From contig NZ_JAIBHJ010000031.1 of assembly GCF_021278025.1 (NCBI RefSeq), positions 1-42,815 on the forward strand: a stretch of 42,815 nt of DNA, read 5' to 3'. The translations under genes and the position numbers were made by a program. The notes under the pieces are model-generated. The model saw nothing but the letters and a program-made list of their open reading frames with translations, ran no database searches and had not been told where the DNA came from. Below, in pieces: positions 25,266 through 33,460 of the stretch (the stretch's first letter is position 1; the number at the start of each line of letters is the position of its first letter). This DNA is from Motilimonas sp. E26. Its GTDB lineage: Bacteria; Pseudomonadota; Gammaproteobacteria; Enterobacterales; CBDFNC01.

Positions 25266-25974
25266 ATTACTGACAATTAAATCTTAATTCCGTGTGAGCG
25301 GATAAATCACACCACCTAAAAGCTCATTAGATATATCCCCCCCAAACAACCTCGAGATGCAGGGTTTAGAGCCTTGCCAGTCAAGCAACAAACTCTCGCT
25401 GAACAAGTATCTTGAAGTTACTGGGGTATAAACCAAACCTGAACTTACCAATAATCCACCTTATAAATCACTACAGATAAATATCTACACCCTCTCCTCC
25501 TCAAATCTACCTAAGATATGAGCCTCACGAGTAAAAGCAAAAAGAGTGAGGGTCCCTCATTAAAGTTGCATATTTCAACATTGTGAAATGATCAATACAA
25601 CATTTCACCCACTCATCAATAACAGCCTAACGATCTGTTATTTAAGATAAAAACATTTCATTTCATAGATATTACAGGCTGTTTTCATGGGAAATTCCCG
25701 CCATAACAGAACCGATGAACAGTGCAATAAACGCTCAAAACAAAGATCAATTCCACGCACGAGTTGAAAGTAGTTATCGCGCTCACAAAAGCATCTGATT
25801 GGTGATCTATCGGTGAGAAACAGCTATCGACAAAACCACTGTAAGCCTATGTTTAAAAAGTAATTAAACTTCTGTTTGTGAAGTGGTTAAGGTTTGCAGC
25901 TATTATTCATCGTCGCTATCTGACAACATGGCTACATCATTATTTGGATGATGTTGATAAGGAAGGCGAAACGA
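25266..25974 (+). other. Long regulatory-looking gap before the second chitinase
   Basis: About 700 bases with no ORF worth calling. It holds the diverged third repeat copy (25332-25430) and an imperfect palindrome ATTTCAACA/TTGTGAAAT at 25572-25589, with AACATTTCAC just after. At about 25830-25842 is ACAAAACCACTGT, whose first 11 bases also occur upstream of the first chitinase at about 23657. The related AGTGGTT lies near 25881 in the opposite sense. AAGGAAGG precedes the start. A gap this long before a secreted-enzyme gene suggests complex promoter control, but no site is proven. Confidence 0.4.
25332..25430. repeat. MITE-like repeat, diverged short copy 3
   Basis: The ends TATATCCCCC and GGGGTATA are inverted, and next to the right end is CTTGAAGTTACT, like the CTTCAAGTTAAT near the right end of copy 2. 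It also has CTCGAGATGC close to the left end, like TCTGGAGATGC in copy 2. At 99 bases it lacks most of the interior, so it may be a deleted relative. Confidence 0.5.
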
Positions 25975-27348
25975 ATGAACACATTTAAACTATCGTTACT
26001 CAGCAGCTTGTTTCTAGCGGCAACCACAGCCAATGCAGCGGCTGATGCCAGTGAAAATCATCGTTATGTACAAGCACCAAAAGCCAAGCCTTACAAGGTT
26101 ATGCCAAATACCTCTGGTAAAGTTGTTGCCAGTTATTTCCCAGACTGGAAACTGCAAGGTGATATATATACCGTACGCAATATGCCAGTAAAAAACCTTA
26201 CCCATGTCATTTACGCTTTTTTATCTATGTGTGCTCCACACACTTATGTGAATGATGGCCTCAAGAAAATGATTGAAGAAAACTGTAAAGGGAAAGAACC
26301 TTTTACAGCCACTATCGTTGACAGTGAAGCCGCACTTGACGTTCGTTTTGATAAAAAACCCGAACCGCAAGAATACTATGGTCACTTTGGTGAACTTAAA
26401 AAAATCCACCAGCAAAACCCAGACCTAGTGATTCTGCCATCTTTTGGTGGTTGGACCATGTCAGAGCCATTCCGCGCTATGGCTAAGTCAGAGGAAGGTC
26501 GTAAAACCTTCGTTAAAACAGCAGTTGAGCTAATTGCTAAATATGATTTCTTTGGCGGCATTGATATCGACTGGGAATACCCTGGTGGCGAAGATAATTC
26601 ACACGTAAGCTGGCGTGGCAACTCCCTTACCGAGGAAGAAAAAGCCCATGAACGTGAAGTTTTCACCCTGTTAATGAAAGAGCTTCGTGCCGAGTTAGAT
26701 AAATTAAGCAAAAAAACCGGTCGTGAATATGAGCTGTCTGCGGCGGTAAACGGCTCGGTAAGTAAGGTGGCGGCTATCAACTTTGCTGAAGCGCAACAAT
26801 ACATGACACATGTATATGCCATGACTTACGATTTCTTTGGCGGTTGGGGCCCTCAGGTTGGCCATTTAACCAACCTACACGCGACGAAAGATACATTGTG
26901 GGGCATGGGCGTAGACAACATGCTTAAAACCCTAGAAAACGCGGGTGTCCCTAAAGAGAAGCTAGTGGTAGGCGCGGCCTTCTACGGTCGCGGCTGGGAA
27001 GGTGCAAAATGGGATAAGCCTGAACAATTCCCAGAAAGCGGAACAGAAGGCAAAGCCCATACCGATGGCTCAGGAGAGCCTGGTTACTTCTCTTATAAAG
27101 ATATTATGAAAAAGTTTGTTGACCAAAATGGTTACCAATACGGCTATGACGAAGAAGCTGAAGCTCCTTACGTTTACAACAAGAACACTGGCGCATTTAT
27201 CAGTTTTGATGACCCTCGCTCAATCGAAGCTAAAGGTAAATTCGTCCTTGACCAAGGCTACGGCGGTATCTTCTCTTGGGAAATAACCCAAGATGACGGT
27301 TCACTCCTTCGCGCCATGAACAAAGGCCTAGGTCATAAAACCAAATAG
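25975..27348 (+). CDS. GH18 chitinase, ChiA-like
   Basis: A 457-residue secreted chitinase. ATG 25975 has AAGGAAGG nine bases upstream and gives a normal signal peptide (SSLFLAATTANAAA). The catalytic motif is GGIDIDWEYP with Glu 201, followed by an intact AMTYDFFGGW and a C-terminal GGIFSWEITQDD. The segment between FYGRGWEGA and GYFSYKDI, and the YNKNTGAFISFDD stretch, correspond to the chitinase insertion domain of processive group A enzymes such as ChiA. There is no separate chitin-binding module, unlike its neighbour. The pair may act together, one on bulk chitin and one on chain ends; that is inference. A strong terminator follows. Confidence 0.95.
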   Translation: MNTFKLSLLSSLFLAATTANAAADASENHRYVQAPKAKPYKVMPNTSGKVVASYFPDWKLQGDIYTVRNMPVKNLTHVIYAFLSMCAPHTYVNDGLKKMIEENCKGKEPFTATIVDSEAALDVRFDKKPEPQEYYGHFGELKKIHQQNPDLVILPSFGGWTMSEPFRAMAKSEEGRKTFVKTAVELIAKYDFFGGIDIDWEYPGGEDNSHVSWRGNSLTEEEKAHEREVFTLLMKELRAELDKLSKKTGREYELSAAVNGSVSKVAAINFAEAQQYMTHVYAMTYDFFGGWGPQVGHLTNLHATKDTLWGMGVDNMLKTLENAGVPKEKLVVGAAFYGRGWEGAKWDKPEQFPESGTEGKAHTDGSGEPGYFSYKDIMKKFVDQNGYQYGYDEEAEAPYVYNKNTGAFISFDDPRSIEAKGKFVLDQGYGGIFSWEITQDDGSLLRAMNKGLGHKTK

Positions 27349-27390
27349 CTTTTGGTGAGGCTTCGGCCTTATCGCTATACTTTGCTCCCT

Positions 27391-27525
27391 ATTTGATCCC
27401 AGGAGCCCTTTTCCGGTGTAGGCCCATTCACCGGAAAAGGATTTTTTTCTTCGTATACTCACCATTTGATCCCAGTCGCACCCATTTCCCCCGCTGTAGG
27501 CCCATTCACCGGAAAAGGATTTTTT
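27391..27525 (+). repeat. Duplicated terminator segment (two imperfect tandem units)
   Basis: Unit 1 (27391-27448) and unit 2 (27464-27525) both begin ATTTGATCCCAG and share TGTAGGCCCATTCACC and GGAAAAGGATTTTTT, a period of about 73 bases. In unit 1 both hairpin arms match. In unit 2 the left arm has decayed (CCATTTCCCCCGCTG), so only the right arm and T-run are kept. Confidence 0.8.
27407..27448 (+). terminator. Strong rho-independent terminator after the second chitinase
   Basis: CCTTTTCCGGTG (27407-27418) and CACCGGAAAAGG (27429-27440) form a perfect 12-pair stem with a 10-base loop, followed by a run of seven T. It lies about 60 bases after the chitinase stop. Confidence 0.92.
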
Positions 27526-28065
27526 ATACCCGTTCTGACGCCCTTATCTTCAGCAACTCTCCCAGCAATAAACATCGCCTAAAGCTCTCATTGACCCAGC
27601 TATACTCACGCTAGCGATATAATTTTTATTTACGAGCTCTTGTTTGTGTCTATTGGCTGTTTTTGTGAAAAAATGCTGCTGGCTTATCCAGAATTCTGGT
27701 TAATTAAGCTCAGTTTTGCTTAAGCTTATTGCGAGAGGACACAGTATGTTTTTACTGCAAAATTTCGTTTTCAAGGATGAAAACGCAAAGCGTATAGGGA
27801 TATATCCACCGCGTTTTTGTTGTAAAAATATACTATTCTGATTATCCAAACTAGGGCTAATTAGTTTTCATATAAAACTAATACCATGCTCACCCTCCAT
27901 CGATGACTTTGAAACCGGATTCCCGATAGCCAAGCTCTTCATTAAATTGAATAATGTAATGCTTGGTTCTTGCTATGGGTCACGCTTAACAGTGTTGAAG
28001 GTACCTTGTTCTGAGCTTTCTAACATTCACCTTACTAGCCGGTCGCCCATATCGTAGTAACAGAT
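27526..28065. other. Gene-poor region with a folded element, unexplained
   Basis: No gene I can support. TTTTTACTGCAAAA (27749-27762) and the roughly complementary TTTTTGTTGTAAAAA (27814-27828) bracket an inner CGTTTTC/GAAAACG hairpin, so 27749-27828 can fold as one unit. A 31-codon ORF from ATG 27746 with GAGAGGA upstream lies in it but looks like no known peptide. On the minus strand, about 27890-28000 keeps an open frame (LFNLMKSLAIGNPVSKSSME) that could be the worn end of a mobile-element gene. I cannot identify it. Confidence 0.35.
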
Positions 28066-28090
28066 ATAAAAAAACCGCCCGAAGGCGGTT
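28066..28090 (-). terminator. Rho-independent terminator after dsbA
   Basis: AACCGCC and GGCGGTT pair around CGAA, and on the minus strand a run of seven T follows. It is 20 bases past the dsbA stop and ends the yihD/ccoG-srkA-dsbA direction. Confidence 0.9.
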
Positions 28091-28109
28091 CGTTAGAAGG
28101 TGGTGGCGC

Positions 28110-28721
28110 TTACTTTTCAACTTGGGCAAGCAAGTAGTTCAATAACGCAGAATATTCTTCAATACTGCGCACCGAGCCAGACTTGATTAGATACTTACCA
28201 TTAACCACAACGGCAGGTGTGCCACGAATTTTAAACGCTTCGGTGTTGCGTTGCATTTGCTTGAGCATACCGTTCACGGGGAAACTATTAGCTGCCGAAT
28301 CAAATTTTGCCCCCTCCACGCCAATCTCTTCAAATACAGCTTTAATATCATCGCGATTAGTCATTGGGCGGCGTTGATCGTGAATAGCAGCAAACATCGC
28401 AGCTGAGAGCTCAGGCTCTACTTTAAGTAGCTCTGCTGCAGCAAATGCACGCGCCATTTCAGGGCCCATATCACTGCCTAAAAACTCTACGTGATTTTGC
28501 TTAAATTTCACGCCTTCAGGGGCGCGCTTTTTAATCTCGTCCATAAAGGGGACGAACTTGTAGCAATGCGGACAAAAGTACGAGAAAAATTCGAGCACTT
28601 CAGGCTGCTTAGTGCCCACTTCTTTGACAATTTCGTAATGAGTGCCTTCTTCGTATTTGGCGGCTTGGGCACTTAACGGCAACATCACTAATGCTGCCAA
28701 AATCAATAGGTATTTTTTCAT
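28110..28721 (-). CDS. dsbA: Thiol:disulfide interchange protein DsbA
   Basis: Periplasmic thioredoxin-fold oxidase that puts disulfide bonds into exported proteins and is re-oxidised by DsbB. The protein is 203 residues from ATG 28721 (ribosome site AAAGGAA), with a signal peptide cut near SAQA-AKY. The active site is CPHC (Cys 50 and Cys 53), the same pair as in E. coli DsbA, and the cis-proline loop is RGTPAVVV. The inserted helical domain is complete. It follows srkA by 32 bases, the same order as yihE-dsbA in E. coli, and is probably transcribed with it. Confidence 0.97.
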   Translation of the reverse strand: MKKYLLILAALVMLPLSAQAAKYEEGTHYEIVKEVGTKQPEVLEFFSYFCPHCYKFVPFMDEIKKRAPEGVKFKQNHVEFLGSDMGPEMARAFAAAELLKVEPELSAAMFAAIHDQRRPMTNRDDIKAVFEEIGVEGAKFDSAANSFPVNGMLKQMQRNTEAFKIRGTPAVVVNGKYLIKSGSVRSIEEYSALLNYLLAQVEK

Positions 28722-28753
28722 TTTATTTCCTTTTGAATCATCCATGTTTCAGT

Positions 28754-29740
28754 TTAGTAATGAGGCAATAATGAGAGCACCGGCTCGTTCAATTGTGCCA
28801 ATTGTTCTTTTAGAGCAAGCACCTGATCTTCCCAATAACGCGTGGTATTAAACCAAGGAAAATTATGTGGGAAAGCAGGGTCTTGCCAGCGTTTAGTCAA
28901 CCATGCCATATAATGCACCATGCGCATAGCACGCAGCGGCTCTATTAACGATAATTCATCATTATCAAACTCACAGAACTCGCTATAGCCTTCGAGCAAC
29001 ACATCTAATTGCAATAACTGCTCTTGACGATCGCCAGACAGCATCATCCATAAGTCTTGCACAGCCGGCCCCATTCGGCTGTCGTCTAAATCAACAAATA
29101 TCGGACCATCACGCCACAAAATGTTGCCGGGGTGGCAATCACCGTGTAAACGGATTAAAGATTTAGGCTGATACTGGCGAGTACACTCTGCAATCAGCTG
29201 GTCTAATACAGTGAAAAATGAAGTATGCAAATAGTCAGGAATAAAGCCAGAATCAAACAATACTTGACGAGGCTGATGTAGATAAGACAGAGCGGTAATA
29301 GTCGGCCGATACTGAAAATGCGTTGCCTTTGCCAGCTGATGCGCTCGTCCCATAAAACGCCCGACCCATTCTAGCTGCTCTAGATTATCCACCTCAAATT
29401 CGCGTCCTCCCGCACTAGGGAAAATACTAAAAAGAAAGCCCTGATACTCCAACAAGCTTTCGCCATTGAAACGCATTGGTGCCACAACAGGGATTTCGCT
29501 TTCGGCAAGCTCAAAGCTAAAGTCATGCTCTTCTTGTATTTGTTCACGACTCCAGCGCTGTGGGCGGTAAAATTTCACCACATAGCGCGTGAGCCCCTCA
29601 CCACGAAACTGATAGACTCGATTCTCATAAGAGTTGAGCGCCAGTAAGCCAGATTCGGGATAGATGCCAACGGATTCAATGGCATCTAAGATCAAATCGG
29701 GCGTTAATGCTGAATAAGCAAAATCAACCATTAGCGTCAT
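28754..29740 (-). CDS. srkA: Stress response Ser/Thr kinase SrkA (YihE/RdoA)
   Basis: A 328-residue cytoplasmic kinase of the choline-kinase-like fold. The E. coli protein protects cells during envelope and oxidative stress. LNSYENRVYQF and VVKFYRPQRWS form the ATP-binding lobe, and the catalytic loop is LHGDCHPGNILWRDGP with the metal-binding FVDLDDSRMGP just after. Length matches the E. coli protein. Its ATG overlaps the ccoG stop in a TAATG arrangement, which implies translational coupling; another in-frame ATG lies three codons in. It is followed by dsbA, a conserved pairing. Confidence 0.95.
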   Translation of the reverse strand: MTLMVDFAYSALTPDLILDAIESVGIYPESGLLALNSYENRVYQFRGEGLTRYVVKFYRPQRWSREQIQEEHDFSFELAESEIPVVAPMRFNGESLLEYQGFLFSIFPSAGGREFEVDNLEQLEWVGRFMGRAHQLAKATHFQYRPTITALSYLHQPRQVLFDSGFIPDYLHTSFFTVLDQLIAECTRQYQPKSLIRLHGDCHPGNILWRDGPIFVDLDDSRMGPAVQDLWMMLSGDRQEQLLQLDVLLEGYSEFCEFDNDELSLIEPLRAMRMVHYMAWLTKRWQDPAFPHNFPWFNTTRYWEDQVLALKEQLAQLNEPVLSLLPHY

Positions 29741-31164
29741 TAGCGGCCACCGCTAAAGAAACGACTTTCTTGCTGAATTTGTTCATCACTGTCGGTATCT
29801 TGCACCGTAAACTGAATAGGTAAGATAGACTTCTCCAACTCATACGGATCAACGGCAATACTTATAGGCTGCGTAAATACTTCCCCAGGCGCTACTCTGA
29901 CCGCGGTAGGGCCAGACCAAACAGGCTCAGGCAAACCGGTAACAGACAGATTATATTCCTGCTCTTCCATGGTTTTATTAATTATTTTGAAGGTGTAAGC
30001 GTTTTCGACTAATCCTTCATTAGTTTCACGGTACAGCGCATTGCGATCCCGTAATACTTCAAAACCAATGGCTTTAATGGTCAATAAATTCCAAACGAAC
30101 AAACCACACATTAAAGACAACACCACACCATAACCAATAATTTTCGGCCGCAGGATATCTGTTTTTGCTCCAGTCAGTTTATGCTCTGTGGTATAGGCTA
30201 TTAAACCTTTTTCATACCCCATGCGCTCCATGGTTTGGTCACAGGCATCAATACATGCACCGCAGTTAATACACTCATACTGTAAACCGTCACGAATATC
30301 GATACCGGTTGGACACACCTGCACACACAAATCACAATCAATACAATCGCCTAAACCGAGTTCCTTGGGATCGGCCTTACGTGAACGCGGACCACGCGAC
30401 TCACCTCGTTTCGCATCATAACCAACAATAAAGGTATCTTTATCAAACATTGCCGATTGGAAACGAGCATATGGGCACATGTGAGTACACACTATCGCGC
30501 GCATCCACCCTGCATTAATGTAGGTACAGGTAGAAAAAAACAACACCCAAAAGGTCAGAGCAAAACTCGCGTTTAAGGTAAAAAACGAAGTATAAAGCTC
30601 ATAAACGGGTACAAAATAGCTGGCAAAGGCTAAGCCCGTCATCAGTGAGACTAACCACCAACAGATATGTTTGGCCGCTTTACGCCAAGTCTTATTTCCA
30701 TCCCAAGGCGACTCATCGAGCTTCTTACGTTTATTCGCCTTGCCTTCAAATAACTCTTCAAACCAAATAAAAATAAAGGTCCATACCGTTTGTGGGCAAG
30801 TGTAGCCGCACCAAACTCGACCAAGATAAGTGGTAAAGAAAAACAAACCAAACGCAGCAATGATAAAAATCCAAGCCAACAAAGTGAGGTCTTGTGGAAA
30901 AATAGTCAGGTTAAAAATATGGTAGCGGTTATTCTCAATATCGAACAAAATCGCTTGATGATCACCCCAAGGAATTAAAGGCAATACAATGAATAACAGT
31001 AATAAAAACCAGCCCATAAATTTTCTTAAACGCTGATAAACCCCTTTTACACTGCGTACATAAATGGTACTACTTGGGTCAAACCTATCTACACTGGCTT
31101 TGTGGGTTTTACGTCCAGGTTTTGCTTTCTCTGAGATATCTTTGACATCTATTTTGCGGTCCAT
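29740..31164 (-). CDS. ccoG: Cytochrome c oxidase accessory protein CcoG (FixG/RdxA)
   Basis: A 474-residue inner-membrane iron-sulfur protein that reduces copper during assembly of cbb3 oxidase. About five hydrophobic segments are seen. Cys motifs include WCGYTCPQTVW and CTHMCPYARFQ, and a bacterial ferredoxin pair (CIDCDLCVQVCPTG and CINCGACIDACDQTM) for two 4Fe-4S clusters. A C-terminal Ig-like domain (from about FKIINKTMEEQEYNL) completes the family plan. No cbb3 oxidase genes are in the window; in many gammaproteobacteria ccoG lies beside ccoNOPQ, so this placement next to srkA is a little unusual. Confidence 0.95.
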   Translation of the reverse strand: MDRKIDVKDISEKAKPGRKTHKASVDRFDPSSTIYVRSVKGVYQRLRKFMGWFLLLLFIVLPLIPWGDHQAILFDIENNRYHIFNLTIFPQDLTLLAWIFIIAAFGLFFFTTYLGRVWCGYTCPQTVWTFIFIWFEELFEGKANKRKKLDESPWDGNKTWRKAAKHICWWLVSLMTGLAFASYFVPVYELYTSFFTLNASFALTFWVLFFSTCTYINAGWMRAIVCTHMCPYARFQSAMFDKDTFIVGYDAKRGESRGPRSRKADPKELGLGDCIDCDLCVQVCPTGIDIRDGLQYECINCGACIDACDQTMERMGYEKGLIAYTTEHKLTGAKTDILRPKIIGYGVVLSLMCGLFVWNLLTIKAIGFEVLRDRNALYRETNEGLVENAYTFKIINKTMEEQEYNLSVTGLPEPVWSGPTAVRVAPGEVFTQPISIAVDPYELEKSILPIQFTVQDTDSDEQIQQESRFFSGGR

Positions 31165-31261
31165 TACTCACACCTTATATAGCATCTATAAACACTGCTC
31201 ATGTTTCAATAATGGCCTTATTGATTTTTTTAGCAGCCATTATTGGTGTTACAAAATCACA

Positions 31262-31528
31262 TCATTTAACTAAACCACGCGCCTTTAACAACGCAGTCTT
31301 AAAATCATCTTCACAGTCTTTTTTAATTCCAGGGATCATTTCACCATCGGGACTGTTTAGCATTTTTAAGTGATAAATAATTAAATCATCGGGAATAGCT
31401 TCCAGCTCCCCTTCATACCCAGCCGCTTGCGCTAACTGAATCAATACTTCTACTAAACTTAGCTCGGCATTTTTTAACCAGTAAGGTTGTAGTAATTCAA
31501 TCACTTCATTAACACGGTGGCACTGCAT
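31262..31528 (-). CDS. yihD: YihD-family small protein (DUF1040)
   Basis: An 88-residue cytoplasmic protein matching E. coli YihD along its whole length (RVNEVIELLQPYW, then DDLIIYHLKM and CEDDFKTALLKARGLVK). The function is not known. I take ATG 31528, since GGAG sits five bases upstream; the GTG two codons earlier overlaps that site. It lies upstream of ccoG-srkA-dsbA in the same direction, recalling E. coli yihD-srkA-dsbA with ccoG inserted between. Confidence 0.93.
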   Translation of the reverse strand: MQCHRVNEVIELLQPYWLKNAELSLVEVLIQLAQAAGYEGELEAIPDDLIIYHLKMLNSPDGEMIPGIKKDCEDDFKTALLKARGLVK

Positions 31529-31769
31529 AATCACTCCAAAAAAATTGCTCTAACTGTGGATATTTTAAGCCTTCAAGCTAGCGAGAACTTTGACTTTGCC
31601 CGCTATCTTTAACTTGGCTGGACCAAATAATAAGGTAGACGGTAAGAAATGCTACATATACTAACAGAAACGCACCCAACTGCATTTTTTGCATCAACAT
31701 GAAAATGGCGGCTTTGCTTAGATAAAGGAGAGAGACAAAGTAGGAGCGACAATATTAACAATAAAATTA

Positions 31770-31796
31770 ATCGACAAGGGGGCCACCCTTGTCGAT
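31770..31796 (-). terminator. Hairpin after the DUF2946 gene
   Basis: ATCGACAAGGG and CCCTTGTCGAT form a perfect 11-pair stem with a five-base loop, 17 bases past the stop of the minus-strand gene. A weak T-rich tract (TTAATTTTATTG) follows. It probably ends that transcript. The rest of 31535-31813 shows nothing I can name. Confidence 0.65.
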
Positions 31797-31813
31797 CCTC
31801 AATTTGACCAAAA

Positions 31814-32164
31814 CTAACGTCCCTTACATGGTGGGGCACGAGTAAAAGGCCACATTGAAAATGTTGGAGCGACAGCAGGCAACGCAGCCAAACGTTGCCA
31901 AGCAAGGTAAGAAGCAGCCAACCTCTTACCAAAAGTAGGGTGTTGTAACGGCAGGAAAACAAAGGCGCCACTCACGCACAAAGGGCAATATGAGCCAGCT
32001 TGAGTCGTGCCATCATCAGCCAAGCTAACACTGTAAAATCCAGCCTGACTACAAACTAATAGACCATTAGCATTTATCTGAGCGGACGATGAGGCAGCAA
32101 GCGTCATCAATAACATGGTTACTGATAACAAATAAGCGGGTCTTTGAAGCCAAGCTGCCGACAT
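31814..32164 (-). CDS. DUF2946-like small exported protein
   Basis: A 116-residue protein with an N-terminal hydrophobic signal (residues about 10-29, ending ASSSA). The rest follows the DUF2946 pattern: VCSQAGFYSVSL, a CPLC pair and an ending with RAPP (FTRAPPCKGR). DUF2946 proteins are often found beside copper or TonB-receptor genes and may bind metal through Cys and His, but the role is unproven and no such neighbour is here. A ribosome site AAAGGA lies 11 bases before the ATG. It is a stand-alone gene divergent from ddl. Confidence 0.65.
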   Translation of the reverse strand: MSAAWLQRPAYLLSVTMLLMTLAASSSAQINANGLLVCSQAGFYSVSLADDGTTQAGSYCPLCVSGAFVFLPLQHPTFGKRLAASYLAWQRLAALPAVAPTFSMWPFTRAPPCKGR

Positions 32165-32391
32165 GGTGTATTTAGTCCTTTAAACAATCGCTCTAATTTA
32201 GCGTAATCTGGCGCGATATACTAAAACAATTGTACCACTCTGCTACCTCTGTCAATACATCTCACTTTACTCACTCAAAGGCTAGCCAGCGTTTAGCACG
32301 ACAGGTAAAATCCTGCGTCAAAGGGGTTGTTGGCATTGAAAAATGACGACCCAGCGATGTGATTCAATGCTGTGATTGAAAAAAGGTGAAT

Positions 32392-33396
32392 ATGAATAAA
32401 ATAAACGTATTACTGCTATCTGGTGGTGAAAGCTCAGAGCACGAAGTCTCACTGCGTTCAGCTAGTTTTATTGCACAGCAGTTATCACAACGACCAGAAA
32501 TTCAGTTACAACAAGTGGTCATTAGTAAAACCGGGCAATTTTTAGATAGCCAACAAGCCCCATGCCAGCTCAACATGGACAAGCAGCTACGACTAAGCTC
32601 AGGCGAAGCGATTGCTATTGATTTCGTTATTCCTTGTATTCACGGCTACCCTGGTGAAACAGGCACTATCCAATCGTACTTTGAGTTAATCAAACTGCCC
32701 TACTTAGGTTGTGGTCCCGAAGCAAACAACCTGTGTTTCAATAAAATCAGTTCAAAGATGTGGTTTGATGCACTAGGTGTAGCAAATACACCATCGTTAT
32801 TTCTAACCGAGCTAAACGCTGACACCTTAAATCAAGTGGAGCAAGCATTTGATAATTGGGGCAGCGTATTTATTAAAGCCGCATCACAGGGCTCATCAGT
32901 AGGATGCTACGCGGTTAACGATAAATCAGAATTATCAGATAAGCTCAGTCAAGCTTTCACTTTTTCAGACTATGTACTGGTCGAAAAAACCATTAAGGCG
33001 CGCGAACTAGAAATTGCCGCTTACGAGTACCAAGGTGAAGTGATTGCTACCGTACCAAGCGAGATTATTTGCCCTGATAACACCTTCTATACCTATGAGG
33101 AAAAATACGCCGCTGACAGCCATTCGCTGACTCAAGTAGCCGCGCAAAATCTAACGGCTGAACAAATAGCGCAAATGCAGGCTTATGCGATCACTGTATT
33201 TAAAGGCATGAAGTTACGTCATTTATCACGAATTGACTTCTTCTTCACTACGGAAGGAGAGATCTTATTGAATGAGATCAACACTTTCCCAGGGATGACA
33301 AAAACGTCAATGTTCCCACAAATGTTGGCGAATCACGGCCATCAATTTAGCGACTACTTGTGGGATATTATAAAACGCGCGGTGCCATATTCTTAG
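32392..33396 (+). CDS. ddl: D-alanine--D-alanine ligase
   Basis: Joins two D-alanines with ATP for the peptidoglycan stem peptide, in the cytoplasm. It has 334 residues from ATG 32392 (ribosome site AAAGGTG); a GTG two codons upstream overlaps that site. ATP-grasp features are visible: LLSGGESSEHEVSLRSA at the N-terminus, CIHGYPGETGTIQ, KAASQGSSVGC in the ATP loop, and LNEINTFPGMTKTSMFP with metal ligands at the C-terminus. It is not in a division and cell wall cluster, so it is probably the DdlA-like separate copy. A bidirectional terminator follows. Confidence 0.95.
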   Translation: MNKINVLLLSGGESSEHEVSLRSASFIAQQLSQRPEIQLQQVVISKTGQFLDSQQAPCQLNMDKQLRLSSGEAIAIDFVIPCIHGYPGETGTIQSYFELIKLPYLGCGPEANNLCFNKISSKMWFDALGVANTPSLFLTELNADTLNQVEQAFDNWGSVFIKAASQGSSVGCYAVNDKSELSDKLSQAFTFSDYVLVEKTIKARELEIAAYEYQGEVIATVPSEIICPDNTFYTYEEKYAADSHSLTQVAAQNLTAEQIAQMQAYAITVFKGMKLRHLSRIDFFFTTEGEILLNEINTFPGMTKTSMFPQMLANHGHQFSDYLWDIIKRAVPYS

Positions 33397-33411
33397 GCAT
33401 TCAATAAACAC

Positions 33412-33438
33412 TAGCGCTCAAGTATCCCTTGAGCGCTA
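33412..33438. terminator. Bidirectional hairpin between ddl and the M16 protease gene
   Basis: TAGCGCTCAAG and CTTGAGCGCTA form a perfect 11-pair stem with loop TATCC between convergent genes. T-runs on either side are weak, but the position and stem suggest transcription ends here from both directions. Confidence 0.75.
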
Positions 33439-33460
33439 AAATTTCGTATTTCATGGCTGG

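Noticed and set aside
27393-27614. 73-residue ORF with repeated CRPIHRKR after the second chitinase
   Set aside because: Its repeats come from the duplicated terminator units; there is no start signal and no homology that I recognise.
31609-31971. 120-residue minus-strand ORF overlapping the DUF2946 gene
   Set aside because: It is Leu- and Cys-rich with no recognisable motif and overlaps a better supported frame that has a signal peptide and a DUF2946 pattern.
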